Shown here one piece after another: positions 8,286 through 16,606 of a stretch of 38,683 nucleotides of DNA. The stretch's first letter is position 1, and every line of letters starts with the position of its first letter. The translations under genes and the position numbers were made by a program. The DNA comes from an uncultured Bacteroidia bacterium (lineage in GTDB: Bacteria > Bacteroidota > Bacteroidia > Bacteroidales > F082): contig CACZQL010000093.1 of NCBI GenBank assembly GCA_902783365.1, forward strand, positions 1 to 38,683. The letters are read 5' to 3'. The notes beneath the pieces were generated by a model. It saw only the letters and a program-made list of their open reading frames with translations. It had not been told where the DNA came from and ran no database searches.

Positions 8286-11200
8286 ATGATTGTTTGTATC
8301 GCAGAGAAACCGAGTGTGGCGCGTGACATCGCCAAAGTGCTGGGAGCCAATACTTCCCATGAGGGATATATGGAAGGCAACGGCTATCAGGTGACATGGA
8401 CCTTCGGGCACCTCTGTACGCTGAAGGAACCTCACGACTACACCGACCAGTGGAAGGCTTGGGCGTTGAGCCGGCTACCCATGATCCCGCAACGCTTTGG
8501 CATCAAGCTCATCGCTGACAAAGGAGTGGAGAAACAGTTCAAGGTTATCGAGTCGCTGTTTCAGAAGGCCGATGAAATCGTGAACTGCGGTGATGCCGGC
8601 CAAGAGGGGGAGCTGATTCAGCGTTGGGTGATGCAGAAAGCCCTCGTGAAATGCCCTGTGAAACGCCTGTGGATCTCTTCGCTGACCGAGGAGTCCATCC
8701 GCGAAGGCTTCAAGACGCTGAAGGACCAGGCTGACTACCAGTCACTTTACGAGGCGGGGCTCTCGCGGGCCATCGGCGACTGGCTGTTGGGCATGAACGC
8801 CACACGGCTCTACACCCTGAAATATGGACAGAACCGACAAGTGCTCTCCATTGGGAGGGTGCAAACCCCTACTTTAGCGCTGATTGTCAACCGCTATCAT
8901 GAGATTGTCAATTTCAAACCGGAAGCCTATTGGGTGCTATCCACCGTCTATCGCGACACCGTCTTCACGGCCACCAAAGGCAAGTATGGCTCCGTCGAAG
9001 AAGGGCAGAAGGATTTGCAAAGTGTTCAGGGAAAGGATTTTACGGTTACTGACATCTCCACCAAGAAAGGCACCGAGGCTCCGCCAAGGCTTTATGACCT
9101 GACTTCCTTGCAGGTGGAATGCAACAAAAAATACGGCTTCTCCGCCGACCAAACCCTTCAGACCATACAAAGCCTTTACGAAAAGAAATATACAACCTAT
9201 CCCCGTGTCGATACCACCTATTTGAGTGATGACATCTATCCTAAATGCCCAGGTATCCTCTCCCGACTTACCAACTATGGCGAGCTGACCGCCGCTTTGG
9301 CAGGGAAGAAGCTTCCCAAGAGCAAGAAGGTGTTCGACAACAGCAAGGTTACCGACCACCATGCCATCATCCCGACGGGCGTGGTGCCGCAGGGGCTTTC
9401 CTACGCCGAAGAGAAAGTCTATGACGAGGTTTGTCGGCATTTCATCGCGGTATTTTACCCTGATTGTCAGTTTGCTACTACCACAGTCCTGGGCAAGGTG
9501 GAGGAGGTGGAGTTCAAGACTTCAGGCAAGCAAATCCTTGTGCCGGGTTGGCGCGAAGTGATCAAGCTGGAGAAGAAAGAAGAAAGAAGTAAGAAGGAAG
9601 AAGAGGAGAAAGATGAGAAAGAAGAGGAGCGGACGTTGCCACTCTTTGTCAAAGGCGAGCATGGACCGCATCAGCCGCAGCTGGCCGAGAAATGGACCCA
9701 GCCTCCGAAACCTTATACCGAGGCGACCTTGCTCCGCGCCATGGAAACGGCAGGCAAGCTCGTGGATGACGAGTCGCTACGCGAGGTAATGAAAGAAAAC
9801 GGCATCGGACGCCCCTCCACCCGTGCCGCCATCATCGAAACCCTGTTCAAGCGCAACTATATTAAAAAGGTGCGCAAAAGTCTCGAACCTACCCCCACGG
9901 GCATCGAACTCATCGGCCTCATCCGTGAGGACCTCCTGAAAAGTGCGGAGCTCACAGGCATCTGGGAAAAGAAACTCCGTGAGATTGAGCAACATAAATA
10001 CGAAGCCCGGCAGTTCCTGGAAGAACTGAAGGAGATGGTCTCGCAAATCGTCACTACGGTGATGATGGACAACAGCAACCGCCGGGTGTCGGTGACGGAG
10101 CCAACCCCTGCGCCCAAGAAGGCTTCAACATCCACTAAAGCCACCGCCAAGAAAACCGCAGGCTCCAAAACCACTAAAACGCCTGCCACTCCCGAGGCTG
10201 CGGCATCACCCGCTCCCACGATTACAGGACAAACTGCCTCCGACGCCCTCGTCGGACAACCTTGTCCGCTGTGTGGCAAGGGGCATATTATCAAAGGTAA
10301 AACCGCATACGGCTGTTCCGAATGGAAAAACGGCTGCGGATGGCGGAAACCTTTCGTGAAGAATGCCGTGGTATCCTTGGCGATCGTATTGACCCTCCTG
10401 TTCTCCGCCTGCACTCCCAAACGTAGTCACAACGTGGACTTCTATTATTGGAAGGCGAAATGCGCCATAGGGGAGACGGAACGCGAATATTTCAACCAGT
10501 TAGAAAGCAAACGCTTGTTTGTGAGGCTCTTCGATGTGGATTTGGAGGCAAACACTGCGGTTCCCGTGGGGAAAATTCAGGGATTTGGCAAAGATCAGCT
10601 GCCCAACGACAGTACGGAGGTCATCCCCGTGGTGTTCATCACCAACCGTACCTTCCTCAACGATAGCAGTGTTGAGGCCATCGAGCAGTTAGCCTCCAAT
10701 GTCAACAAGAGCATTGATGGCTTTATGCGTGAGTCGGACCTGACCTATCAAGAAATACAGATCGATTGTGACTGGACTGAGCGCACCCGCAACGCCTATT
10801 TCCGGTTCTTGGAGAAGCTTGCCGAGCTGTCGGGACATCACGTCAGCTGCACACTGCGCCTGCATCAGGTTCACCAACCGCAAAAAACAGGGGTGCCTCC
10901 CGTCATCCGAGGGAGCCTGATGTGCTACGCTACTTCCAATCCCACCGAAGGCATGACCCGAAATTCCATCCTGGATATGGAACTGCTGAAAGCCTATACC
11001 ACCAATATCAACGACTATCCTCTCGATTTCGATGTCATCCTGCCTATCTATTCTTGGGGCATTGTCACCAACCATCTCGGCCAGGTGAAACTTGTCAACG
11101 GTCTTACCGAAGACGACCTCCAATCCCCGATGTTCGAGCGAAAGGACGACAACAACTATTTGGTGAAAGATGACGGCTTCCTGCAAGGTTTATACGTCAG

Positions 11201-11360
11201 TCGCGGCTTCACCGTAAAGATTGAAACCATCACGCCAGAGCTTCTCGCTGAGGCGAAACAATATCTTGAGCATCAGATTCATAGAGATTTTTCTTGGGCC
11301 TATTTCCATCTGAGTCAAGGTTTTTTGAATCGTTTTACTATAGAAGATTTAAATAAATAA
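8286..11360 (+). CDS. topB: DNA topoisomerase III fused in frame to a lipoprotein
   Basis: The 1024-codon frame has two parts. Residues 1-690 are a type IA topoisomerase III. They comprise an N-terminal Toprim domain (MIVCIAEKPSVARDIAKVLG, then DAGQEGELI), the catalytic Tyr305 in YTTYPRVD, and GIGRPSTRAAIIETL. A low-complexity Lys/Ala/Thr linker (about 612-648) leads to a C-terminal zinc ribbon with Cys660, Cys663, Cys677 and Cys684. A charged insert at about residues 430-449 is encoded by a 7-bp repeat array. TopB nicks and passes single strands to decatenate DNA and resolve recombination intermediates. The ribbon ends at CGWRKPF, where the protein should stop, but the frame continues into a signal peptide and lipobox. 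Either the stop was lost, or the sequence has an indel, or the lipoprotein is translated from an internal start. Confidence 0.88.
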   Translation: MIVCIAEKPSVARDIAKVLGANTSHEGYMEGNGYQVTWTFGHLCTLKEPHDYTDQWKAWALSRLPMIPQRFGIKLIADKGVEKQFKVIESLFQKADEIVNCGDAGQEGELIQRWVMQKALVKCPVKRLWISSLTEESIREGFKTLKDQADYQSLYEAGLSRAIGDWLLGMNATRLYTLKYGQNRQVLSIGRVQTPTLALIVNRYHEIVNFKPEAYWVLSTVYRDTVFTATKGKYGSVEEGQKDLQSVQGKDFTVTDISTKKGTEAPPRLYDLTSLQVECNKKYGFSADQTLQTIQSLYEKKYTTYPRVDTTYLSDDIYPKCPGILSRLTNYGELTAALAGKKLPKSKKVFDNSKVTDHHAIIPTGVVPQGLSYAEEKVYDEVCRHFIAVFYPDCQFATTTVLGKVEEVEFKTSGKQILVPGWREVIKLEKKEERSKKEEEEKDEKEEERTLPLFVKGEHGPHQPQLAEKWTQPPKPYTEATLLRAMETAGKLVDDESLREVMKENGIGRPSTRAAIIETLFKRNYIKKVRKSLEPTPTGIELIGLIREDLLKSAELTGIWEKKLREIEQHKYEARQFLEELKEMVSQIVTTVMMDNSNRRVSVTEPTPAPKKASTSTKATAKKTAGSKTTKTPATPEAAASPAPTITGQTASDALVGQPCPLCGKGHIIKGKTAYGCSEWKNGCGWRKPFVKNAVVSLAIVLTLLFSACTPKRSHNVDFYYWKAKCAIGETEREYFNQLESKRLFVRLFDVDLEANTAVPVGKIQGFGKDQLPNDSTEVIPVVFITNRTFLNDSSVEAIEQLASNVNKSIDGFMRESDLTYQEIQIDCDWTERTRNAYFRFLEKLAELSGHHVSCTLRLHQVHQPQKTGVPPVIRGSLMCYATSNPTEGMTRNSILDMELLKAYTTNINDYPLDFDVILPIYSWGIVTNHLGQVKLVNGLTEDDLQSPMFERKDDNNYLVKDDGFLQGLYVSRGFTVKIETITPELLAEAKQYLEHQIHRDFSWAYFHLSQGFLNRFTIEDLNK
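9572..9627 (+). repeat. Period-7 array inside topB, consensus GAAGAAA
   Basis: Eight purine-rich 7-base units inside the topB coding sequence. As 7 is not a multiple of 3, the reading frame rotates through the units and gives a run of Lys, Glu, Arg, Ser and Asp only. Its reverse complement matches the arrays at 24884-24918 and 34211-34238, which share the core GAAGnnA. It sits between conserved topB blocks, so it is probably an insertion tolerated in a surface loop. Confidence 0.75.
10356..11360 (+). CDS. Lipoprotein of unknown function (alternative internal start within the topB frame)
   Basis: If translated separately, this 334-residue protein starts at GTG 10356. It then has a textbook lipoprotein signal: VKNAVVSLAIVLTLLFSA, with the lipid-modified Cys as residue 19. 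A TGA in the +1 frame (10357-10359) overlaps the GTG as GTGA, the usual coupled stop/start. That suggests topB once ended here and was fused by a small indel. The body has FVRLFDVDLE, EIQIDCDWT, CTLRLHQVHQ and LPIYSWGIV. These look like alternating beta strands and helices of a TIM-barrel (glycoside-hydrolase-like) fold and may fit the uncharacterised DUF3142 type. It is followed 5 bases later by an exported solenoid protein, so the two probably work together at the cell surface or in the periplasm. Confidence 0.55.
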   Translation: MKNAVVSLAIVLTLLFSACTPKRSHNVDFYYWKAKCAIGETEREYFNQLESKRLFVRLFDVDLEANTAVPVGKIQGFGKDQLPNDSTEVIPVVFITNRTFLNDSSVEAIEQLASNVNKSIDGFMRESDLTYQEIQIDCDWTERTRNAYFRFLEKLAELSGHHVSCTLRLHQVHQPQKTGVPPVIRGSLMCYATSNPTEGMTRNSILDMELLKAYTTNINDYPLDFDVILPIYSWGIVTNHLGQVKLVNGLTEDDLQSPMFERKDDNNYLVKDDGFLQGLYVSRGFTVKIETITPELLAEAKQYLEHQIHRDFSWAYFHLSQGFLNRFTIEDLNK

Positions 11361-11365
11361 ATACA

Positions 11366-13630
11366 ATGAAAATATTTAAAAAACTTATTCTTTTATCGAT
11401 TGCGCTCACCGCATTATGGGGCAACGCTTATGCCTGTGGTGGCTGGGACGACTTCGATTCGGGGTATCATAACCTCTTTTCCCAAGAAATCATGAAAGAC
11501 CCGCGCTACCGGCCTTTCCTGCTGACCTACGAAAGCAAGTATTATCCGAGCGACATTCTGCTCAATGGTAATATTGAGGAGTGGCAAAAGTACCTGGGAT
11601 TGAGCTATGACGATACCAAGTATTTGGTTTTTAATTCGTCACGGAGTGACCTTCAAAGTCTCACCAAGGGCAAAGGAGCTACTGATCCAAGGTTGGCCTT
11701 CGCCACGCCCGAGTTTGTGCAGAAACACAAACAAGCCTTGCTATATCTGGCCTACGCCAAGTACCTGGAACCCTACATGCGCATTATTCCAGGCGAGGAT
11801 TCCGATTGGTATTGGGACTTGCCCGAATACGAGCACAACGCCGGTGACTTGGATTACGCCAAGGTGAAAAACGTGCTCACCAAGAGCTGGAATGCTGAAA
11901 GCGACAACGAGCTGAAACTTCGTTATGGCTATCAACTGGTCCGTTTGGCGCACTACACCCGCCGCTTCGAAGAGGCTGTGCAGCTCTTCGACCAGTATGT
12001 GGAGCCACTGAAGATGCGCACCGAGATGTATTATTATGCCTTGAGCCAAAAGGCGGGTGCTTTGCGTGGCATGGGGGAGACCGAACAAGCCAACCGCGAA
12101 TACATCCACGTGTTCACCAACTCCAACGACCTCAAGACCGTGGCCTACAGCTCATTGACCCTTGGTTGGGATTCTGAAATCAACTTCTCCGATTTTGTGG
12201 CTGGTGCCGCCGACGACAATGAACGCAACGAAATCTATTTCATGATGGGTTATGGCGACTTCAACAACCCCGTCAACGAAATCGAGAAAATCGTGGCCAA
12301 CAACCCCGATGCCATCCAAGCCAAAGTGCTGATGGTCCGTACAATCAATATGATAGAGCGCCGCCTGCTCTATGCTTACCTCCCGGAGGATGATGAAGCG
12401 AATGCCCGCTATCCTTTCTTCCCGGCCAGTGCTACCGATGACAGGGAGTTTTTTAACCAAGCCCTCAGGCTTAGCGATCGGCAGAGTGGCAAGTCATCCG
12501 ACAAGAACTTCTGGAACCTGGCCTCTTCTTACCTGCATTTCCTGAATCACGATTTCAACCAGTCGAGTGGTTGCCTTGGTAAAGTGAAGTCGGACGATGA
12601 GCTTTACATGACCATGGTGCGCAACCTGACCGCCTATATCGACATCTGCCGCCAGCCTAACATCAACGCCGACAATGAAAACCGTCTGTTTGCCCAGTAT
12701 CACGACATTTTCACCCATGAGCTTTCCAGCACCTATTGTTTCAACTCCACGGATAACACCTTCGTTGATTTTGTGCTGGCGAACCGCTACAAGCTGCAAG
12801 GCGAGAATGCCAAGGCCTTCCTGGTATTCCATTCATTGAAAGATATTCAAGACTATCCCAACGAGCAACTACTCGAGGAGATTCAGGCTTTCTTGAACAA
12901 GTCGGAAAAAACCAGCTTGGAACGCTACATTGCCGACCTCAGCACCATGCAAATGGAAACCAGCCCCGACAATTTCATCGCCTACGTGAAAGGGGTGTTT
13001 CGCCTTACCGCCGGCGACTTCAAGACGGCCAAGGGACACTTCGACCAGCAAACCCGCCTGAAGGTGTCGCGCCGCATCTTCGGTCACAATATCAAGGTCT
13101 GGTACAGCGGCGAGGAAGCTTTCATCATGCGTGAGGACTATATCAGCGAGTTCCCCTTCATCCGCAACAATATGACGGAAGCCGAGGTGGCCGATGCCCT
13201 GATGCGGTTGGACGAGATTGGCAAAAACGAGGATAGCGACCATGGGGCCAAAGCGGACTATTTGATCGCTAACTTCTTCTATAATGTCAGCACAACCGGC
13301 TATTTCCGCCATTATCTCCGATTCGACAACAACAATGGCTTCAGCTACATGAAGTTCGGCGCTGACAACCCTTACGACAACACGTTGGAACTGTCTGACC
13401 GTTACCTGAAGAGAGCCGAAGCCAAGGCTACCGACCTCGAGTTGAGGGCGCACATCGCCTTTGCCCAGGCCAAGAACGCCCAGCAGACGATGGAGCAGGG
13501 AACCTCTTCATGGGATTACACCATCGTTCTTCCCAAGGAACAATACAATGAGTTCGACCAGTACGCAGGAACCGCCTATCACAAGGTGGTGTTATCAAAT
13601 TGTCTCTATTACAGAAATTTCCGTAATTAA
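11366..13630 (+). CDS. Large exported protein with helical-repeat (TPR-like) body
   Basis: A 754-residue protein of unknown function, starting 5 bases after the lipoprotein frame. Residues 1-23 form a signal peptide ending in NAYA; the next residue is Cys, but the -3 position lacks the Leu/Val of a good lipobox, so ordinary secretion is as likely as lipidation. The mature start, CGGWDDFDSGYHNLFSQEI, resembles the start of a group of exported Bacteroidota proteins. The body is alpha-helical with pairs of the form ALLYLAYAKYL, LRYGYQLVRLAHYTRRFEEAVQLFDQYV and YYALSQKAGALRGMGETEQANREY, typical of TPR/Sel1-like solenoids that bind partner proteins. It ends in a 3-base overlap with the convergent pncB. 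I infer a two-component surface system with the lipoprotein. Confidence 0.8.
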   Translation: MKIFKKLILLSIALTALWGNAYACGGWDDFDSGYHNLFSQEIMKDPRYRPFLLTYESKYYPSDILLNGNIEEWQKYLGLSYDDTKYLVFNSSRSDLQSLTKGKGATDPRLAFATPEFVQKHKQALLYLAYAKYLEPYMRIIPGEDSDWYWDLPEYEHNAGDLDYAKVKNVLTKSWNAESDNELKLRYGYQLVRLAHYTRRFEEAVQLFDQYVEPLKMRTEMYYYALSQKAGALRGMGETEQANREYIHVFTNSNDLKTVAYSSLTLGWDSEINFSDFVAGAADDNERNEIYFMMGYGDFNNPVNEIEKIVANNPDAIQAKVLMVRTINMIERRLLYAYLPEDDEANARYPFFPASATDDREFFNQALRLSDRQSGKSSDKNFWNLASSYLHFLNHDFNQSSGCLGKVKSDDELYMTMVRNLTAYIDICRQPNINADNENRLFAQYHDIFTHELSSTYCFNSTDNTFVDFVLANRYKLQGENAKAFLVFHSLKDIQDYPNEQLLEEIQAFLNKSEKTSLERYIADLSTMQMETSPDNFIAYVKGVFRLTAGDFKTAKGHFDQQTRLKVSRRIFGHNIKVWYSGEEAFIMREDYISEFPFIRNNMTEAEVADALMRLDEIGKNEDSDHGAKADYLIANFFYNVSTTGYFRHYLRFDNNNGFSYMKFGADNPYDNTLELSDRYLKRAEAKATDLELRAHIAFAQAKNAQQTMEQGTSSWDYTIVLPKEQYNEFDQYAGTAYHKVVLSNCLYYRNFRN

Positions 13631-14820
13631 CTGATGTCCAGCGTTTTCTTGCAAATCTCAATCTCTTCGGGGTCGCCGGTGTATTTGCCGTGATCATCGG
13701 AGAGTTTGACTACTTTCTTCCAGTTACGTTTCTCCGTGATCTTGGCCGCGGTGAGCTTCACCACGATGTTCATGGCCTTCACGTTGTCGATGTCGCACGT
13801 GAGATGGGTGCCGATGCCGAAGGAATCCTGCATACGGCCTGCCACAGCCTCGTGGATGGCGATGGCCTCATCGACATTCAAGCCGTTGCTGAAGATGATG
13901 GACTTCTGCGCCGGGTCGATGCCCAACTCCTTGTATTTGGCAATGATTTCCTCCAGTGCCTCGTAGTTGTCGCCGCTATCGACGCGCAGACCGTCGAACA
14001 ACTTGGCGTGCAACATGGTGAAGTTCTGGAAGAAAGCCTTTCGGGTGTAGGTGTCGTAGAGGAACACGCCCAAGCTGCCGGCATAGACCTCCTGCCAGTA
14101 GTCCATGGCGAGGTAGTTGGCCTCGTTGTAACCATAGAGCGAGCAGGTTTCGATAAACTGATGGCTCATGGTGCCGATGGGGGTGAGGTTGTATTTCATG
14201 GCCAACAGCACGTTGGAGGTACCCACGAAGCAAGTCTTGGTGAATTGTTTCTGGGCGGCGATGAAGCTCTGGATTACCCGCTCCTGATGGTCGAAAGAGA
14301 AACGGCGACGGGTTCCGAAATCGCTGAATTTCACACCATTGCCAATGAGTCGGATGGCTTTGTCATACGATTTCTTGTATTCCTTTTCGGCATCATAATG
14401 CTCCATCTCGCCTTTGAGTTCATGCCAAAGTTCCGATACGGTAGCCAGGATGGGCATCTCCCAAAACACAGTGCGCCACAGCAATCCGGTGACGGTGATG
14501 TGCAGATGGCCCTCCGCGTCTTGGCTGGCCTCCACCTCCGACGACTTCAGCTTGAAACCTTTCAGGAAGGTGAAGAACCACAATGGGAAATAATAACACT
14601 TCTGCTTCATGAAACGCGTTTCCTCATCGGTGATGCGGAGATTCTCGTAAAGTTTGAACTGCTCCATCAGCTTCTCTGCGAAACCTTGGGGATAGACGGT
14701 GTTGTTGCGGTCCACAAAAGTGTATTGTCCGATAGCTCTGGGAAATTTCTGCAAGTAGGCATAGCACACGCTGAACGTGTATAAGTCATTGTCTAATAAA
14801 CTGTTAATGTATTGCTTCAT
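13627..14820 (-). CDS. pncB: Nicotinate phosphoribosyltransferase
   Basis: A 397-residue cytosolic enzyme of the NAD salvage (Preiss-Handler) pathway, joining nicotinate and PRPP to nicotinate mononucleotide with ATP hydrolysis. Family features are clear: the N-terminal DLYTFSVCYAYL start, the GTSNVLLAMKYNLTPIGTMSHQFI segment with the His that is phosphorylated by ATP, and GLRVDSGDNYEALEEI with the PRPP-binding acidic residues. SNGLNVDEAIAIHEAV, GIGTHLTCDI and TGDPEEIEICK follow. The length matches the family (about 390-400). It is transcribed leftward, overlapping the end of the solenoid gene by 3 bases. It is separated from the DUF47 gene upstream of it by a 63-base gap containing a period-7 repeat array. 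No good promoter of the TAnnTTTG kind is visible. Confidence 0.95.
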   Translation of the reverse strand: MKQYINSLLDNDLYTFSVCYAYLQKFPRAIGQYTFVDRNNTVYPQGFAEKLMEQFKLYENLRITDEETRFMKQKCYYFPLWFFTFLKGFKLKSSEVEASQDAEGHLHITVTGLLWRTVFWEMPILATVSELWHELKGEMEHYDAEKEYKKSYDKAIRLIGNGVKFSDFGTRRRFSFDHQERVIQSFIAAQKQFTKTCFVGTSNVLLAMKYNLTPIGTMSHQFIETCSLYGYNEANYLAMDYWQEVYAGSLGVFLYDTYTRKAFFQNFTMLHAKLFDGLRVDSGDNYEALEEIIAKYKELGIDPAQKSIIFSNGLNVDEAIAIHEAVAGRMQDSFGIGTHLTCDIDNVKAMNIVVKLTAAKITEKRNWKKVVKLSDDHGKYTGDPEEIEICKKTLDIS

Positions 14821-14853
14821 ATCTAAATCTTATTTGTTTCATTCAAAAAAAAC

Positions 14854-14888
14854 TTTCCACTTTCCACTTTCCGTTTTCCACTTTCACA
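14854..14888 (+). repeat. Period-7 tandem array, consensus TTTCCAC
   Basis: Five 7-base units, in register, in the gap between the leftward DUF47 gene and pncB. The last unit covers the DUF47 stop codon (14884-14886 on the opposite strand). On the coding strand the unit reads GTGGAAA. It has no stem and no T-run of a terminator. Confidence 0.8.
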
Positions 14889-15534
14889 GCTTGCTTACCA
14901 CGCTCCTGACTTTGTCGGAGATGTATTTGGCGGCGTTGGTGGTGTTTTCAAGCACCTGCACAAGGTCTTTCCTTGTGATGATTTCGGTAAGACTGTAGTT
15001 TTGGTTGAACAACCGGTTGATATAGTTGCCGTAAAGCTCGTCGCTGTCGTGTTCCAAAGTCTTGATTTCCTGGCACAGACGGTTGATTTCCTTGGCTTTG
15101 CCAGTGCTCATGAACTCGAGGTCGCGCATGATGTTGCCAAGCGCTTCGGCGGCAAACATGATGTTCTCTGTCATGGTGGTGAGATCCTCGTCGGTGGCGA
15201 CAAAGCGTCGTGTGAAGATGATGTTGGCGGAGTCGTCGATGCGGTCAAGCATGTTGTCCATCAGCTCGGCCAGTTCGTGGACGTCTTCGCGGTCGAAGGG
15301 GGTCAGCACCGTGCTGAACAGCTGGCTGTAGAAGTCGCGCAACACCTGGTCGCCCCCCGTCTCGCATTCTTTAATCTCCTTTTTCAGGGTCTCCAGCCGC
15401 TTGATGTCAGTCTCCAAAATCATCTTTCGCAAGAGCTTGGAGGCCTTTTCGATATAGTCGGCCTGCTGGATATAGAGCGGGTAGAACTTCTTCTCCTTGG
15501 GGACGAAATATTGGAAGAAACTGTTGAGACTCAT
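14884..15534 (-). CDS. DUF47/PhoU-like phosphate transport accessory protein (downstream copy)
   Basis: A 216-residue all-helical cytoplasmic protein of the DUF47 (PhoU-related, Pit accessory) family. It opens with SFFQYFVPKEKKFYPLYIQQADYIEKASKLL and has the family core GGDQVLRDFYSQLFSTVLTPFDREDVHELAELMDNMLDRID. Such proteins sit beside PiT transporters and are thought to bind metal and tune phosphate uptake. It starts 4 bases after the PiT stop, so it is cotranscribed and likely coupled. A second DUF47 gene lies at the front of the same operon. The two differ substantially outside the core, so they are not a recent duplication. The 3' end runs into a 7-bp repeat array. Confidence 0.9.
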   Translation of the reverse strand: MSLNSFFQYFVPKEKKFYPLYIQQADYIEKASKLLRKMILETDIKRLETLKKEIKECETGGDQVLRDFYSQLFSTVLTPFDREDVHELAELMDNMLDRIDDSANIIFTRRFVATDEDLTTMTENIMFAAEALGNIMRDLEFMSTGKAKEINRLCQEIKTLEHDSDELYGNYINRLFNQNYSLTEIITRKDLVQVLENTTNAAKYISDKVRSVVSKL

Positions 15535-15538
15535 GGCT

Positions 15539-16606
15539 TTATGGGAGTAGGAGGTTGAACAACAGGTTGAGTATGCCGCTGATGACCAGAGGCACTGGGA
15601 TGGTGAGGATCCAGGAGAGGACGATGCGGCGTGCGGTGACCCATTTCACCGACTTCATGCCCTCGGTGAGTCCTACGCCGATGACACCACCGGTGATGGT
15701 GTGGGTGGTACTCACAGGGATGCCTAGGAACGAGGTGACAATCAAGGTGGTGGCCCCGGCAAACTCGGCTGAGAACCCCCTGATGGGGGTGATTTTTGCA
15801 AGGCCACCGCCCATGGTCTTGATGACGTTTTTACCGCCAATCAAGATGCCCAACGACATGATGAGATAGCAAGTGACCGCCAGCGAGTCGGGGATGTGGA
15901 ACCCCTGCGACCCGTCATAGACCAAGCCAATGAGTTCTTGAGTCCTGGGGGAGACTCCATGGGTGGTGAACACCGATGCCATCAGGATGGCGATGATGCC
16001 CATGGTCTTGGGGGCGTCGTTGGAGCCGTGGCCGATGCAGAATGCGGCGGTGGAGAAATGCTGGAGCGTTTTGAAAATCTTATCGACCCTCTTCCGAGGA
16101 GCGTTCTTGAAAATCTTCAACATGGCACATTCCAGGAAGAATCCCAAAAACAGTCCGATCAAAGGCGAAAGGATAATGAACAGCAGGGTGATGATGATGG
16201 GTTTCGCATGAAGCACCTCACTGCCGTTGACGAACCAAGCCGCGCCGATGATGCCACCGATGAGGGCGTGCGAGGTGGAGATCGGCATTCCGCTCTTGGT
16301 GCATATCGCCACCCAAATGGCGGCGCCCACCAACGCGGATAAAATAAGGTAGGGGGTGATGATGTTTTGGTCGGCGAAGTTGGCCATGGTGTTGCCCACG
16401 GCGAACTGCTGGTTCAGCACCAGCCGGATGATGAGGAAGGCGGCGAACTCCCAAAACGAGGCCCAGATGATGGCTTGGATGGGGGTCATCACCTTAGTGG
16501 CGATGATGGTGGAGATGGAGTTGGCCGCGTCGTTCATGCCGTTCAGGAAGGTGAACACGAAGGCCAGCAGGATGGAGATGAGGATGGCTATGCTGAGGAG
16601 GTTCAT
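15539..16606 (-). CDS. pit: PiT-family inorganic phosphate transporter
   Basis: A 355-residue inner-membrane permease. I start it at the ATG at 16606, whose A is also the last base of the upstream DUF47 TGA stop (TGATG). The longer in-frame start at 16630 lies inside the DUF47 gene and would add eight non-hydrophobic residues. Two inverted PD001131-type signatures define the family: FLNGMNDAANSISTIIATKV near the N-terminus and GHGSNDAPKTMGIIA in the middle. The C-terminal STTHTITGGVIGVG repeats the STSHALIGGIIGA motif of the first half. It transports metal-phosphate or phosphate driven by protons. Flanked on both sides by DUF47 genes in one leftward operon. Confidence 0.93.
   Translation of the reverse strand: MNLLSIAILISILLAFVFTFLNGMNDAANSISTIIATKVMTPIQAIIWASFWEFAAFLIIRLVLNQQFAVGNTMANFADQNIITPYLILSALVGAAIWVAICTKSGMPISTSHALIGGIIGAAWFVNGSEVLHAKPIIITLLFIILSPLIGLFLGFFLECAMLKIFKNAPRKRVDKIFKTLQHFSTAAFCIGHGSNDAPKTMGIIAILMASVFTTHGVSPRTQELIGLVYDGSQGFHIPDSLAVTCYLIMSLGILIGGKNVIKTMGGGLAKITPIRGFSAEFAGATTLIVTSFLGIPVSTTHTITGGVIGVGLTEGMKSVKWVTARRIVLSWILTIPVPLVISGILNLLFNLLLP

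Noticed and set aside
10340-10360. Programmed frameshift at the topB end
   Set aside because: No slippery heptamer or downstream stem is evident; a lost stop or an indel explains the open frame more simply.
13700-14784. Long plus-strand open frames opposite pncB and other leftward genes
   Set aside because: They are antisense shadows without family resemblance; the opposite strand carries clearly conserved enzymes.
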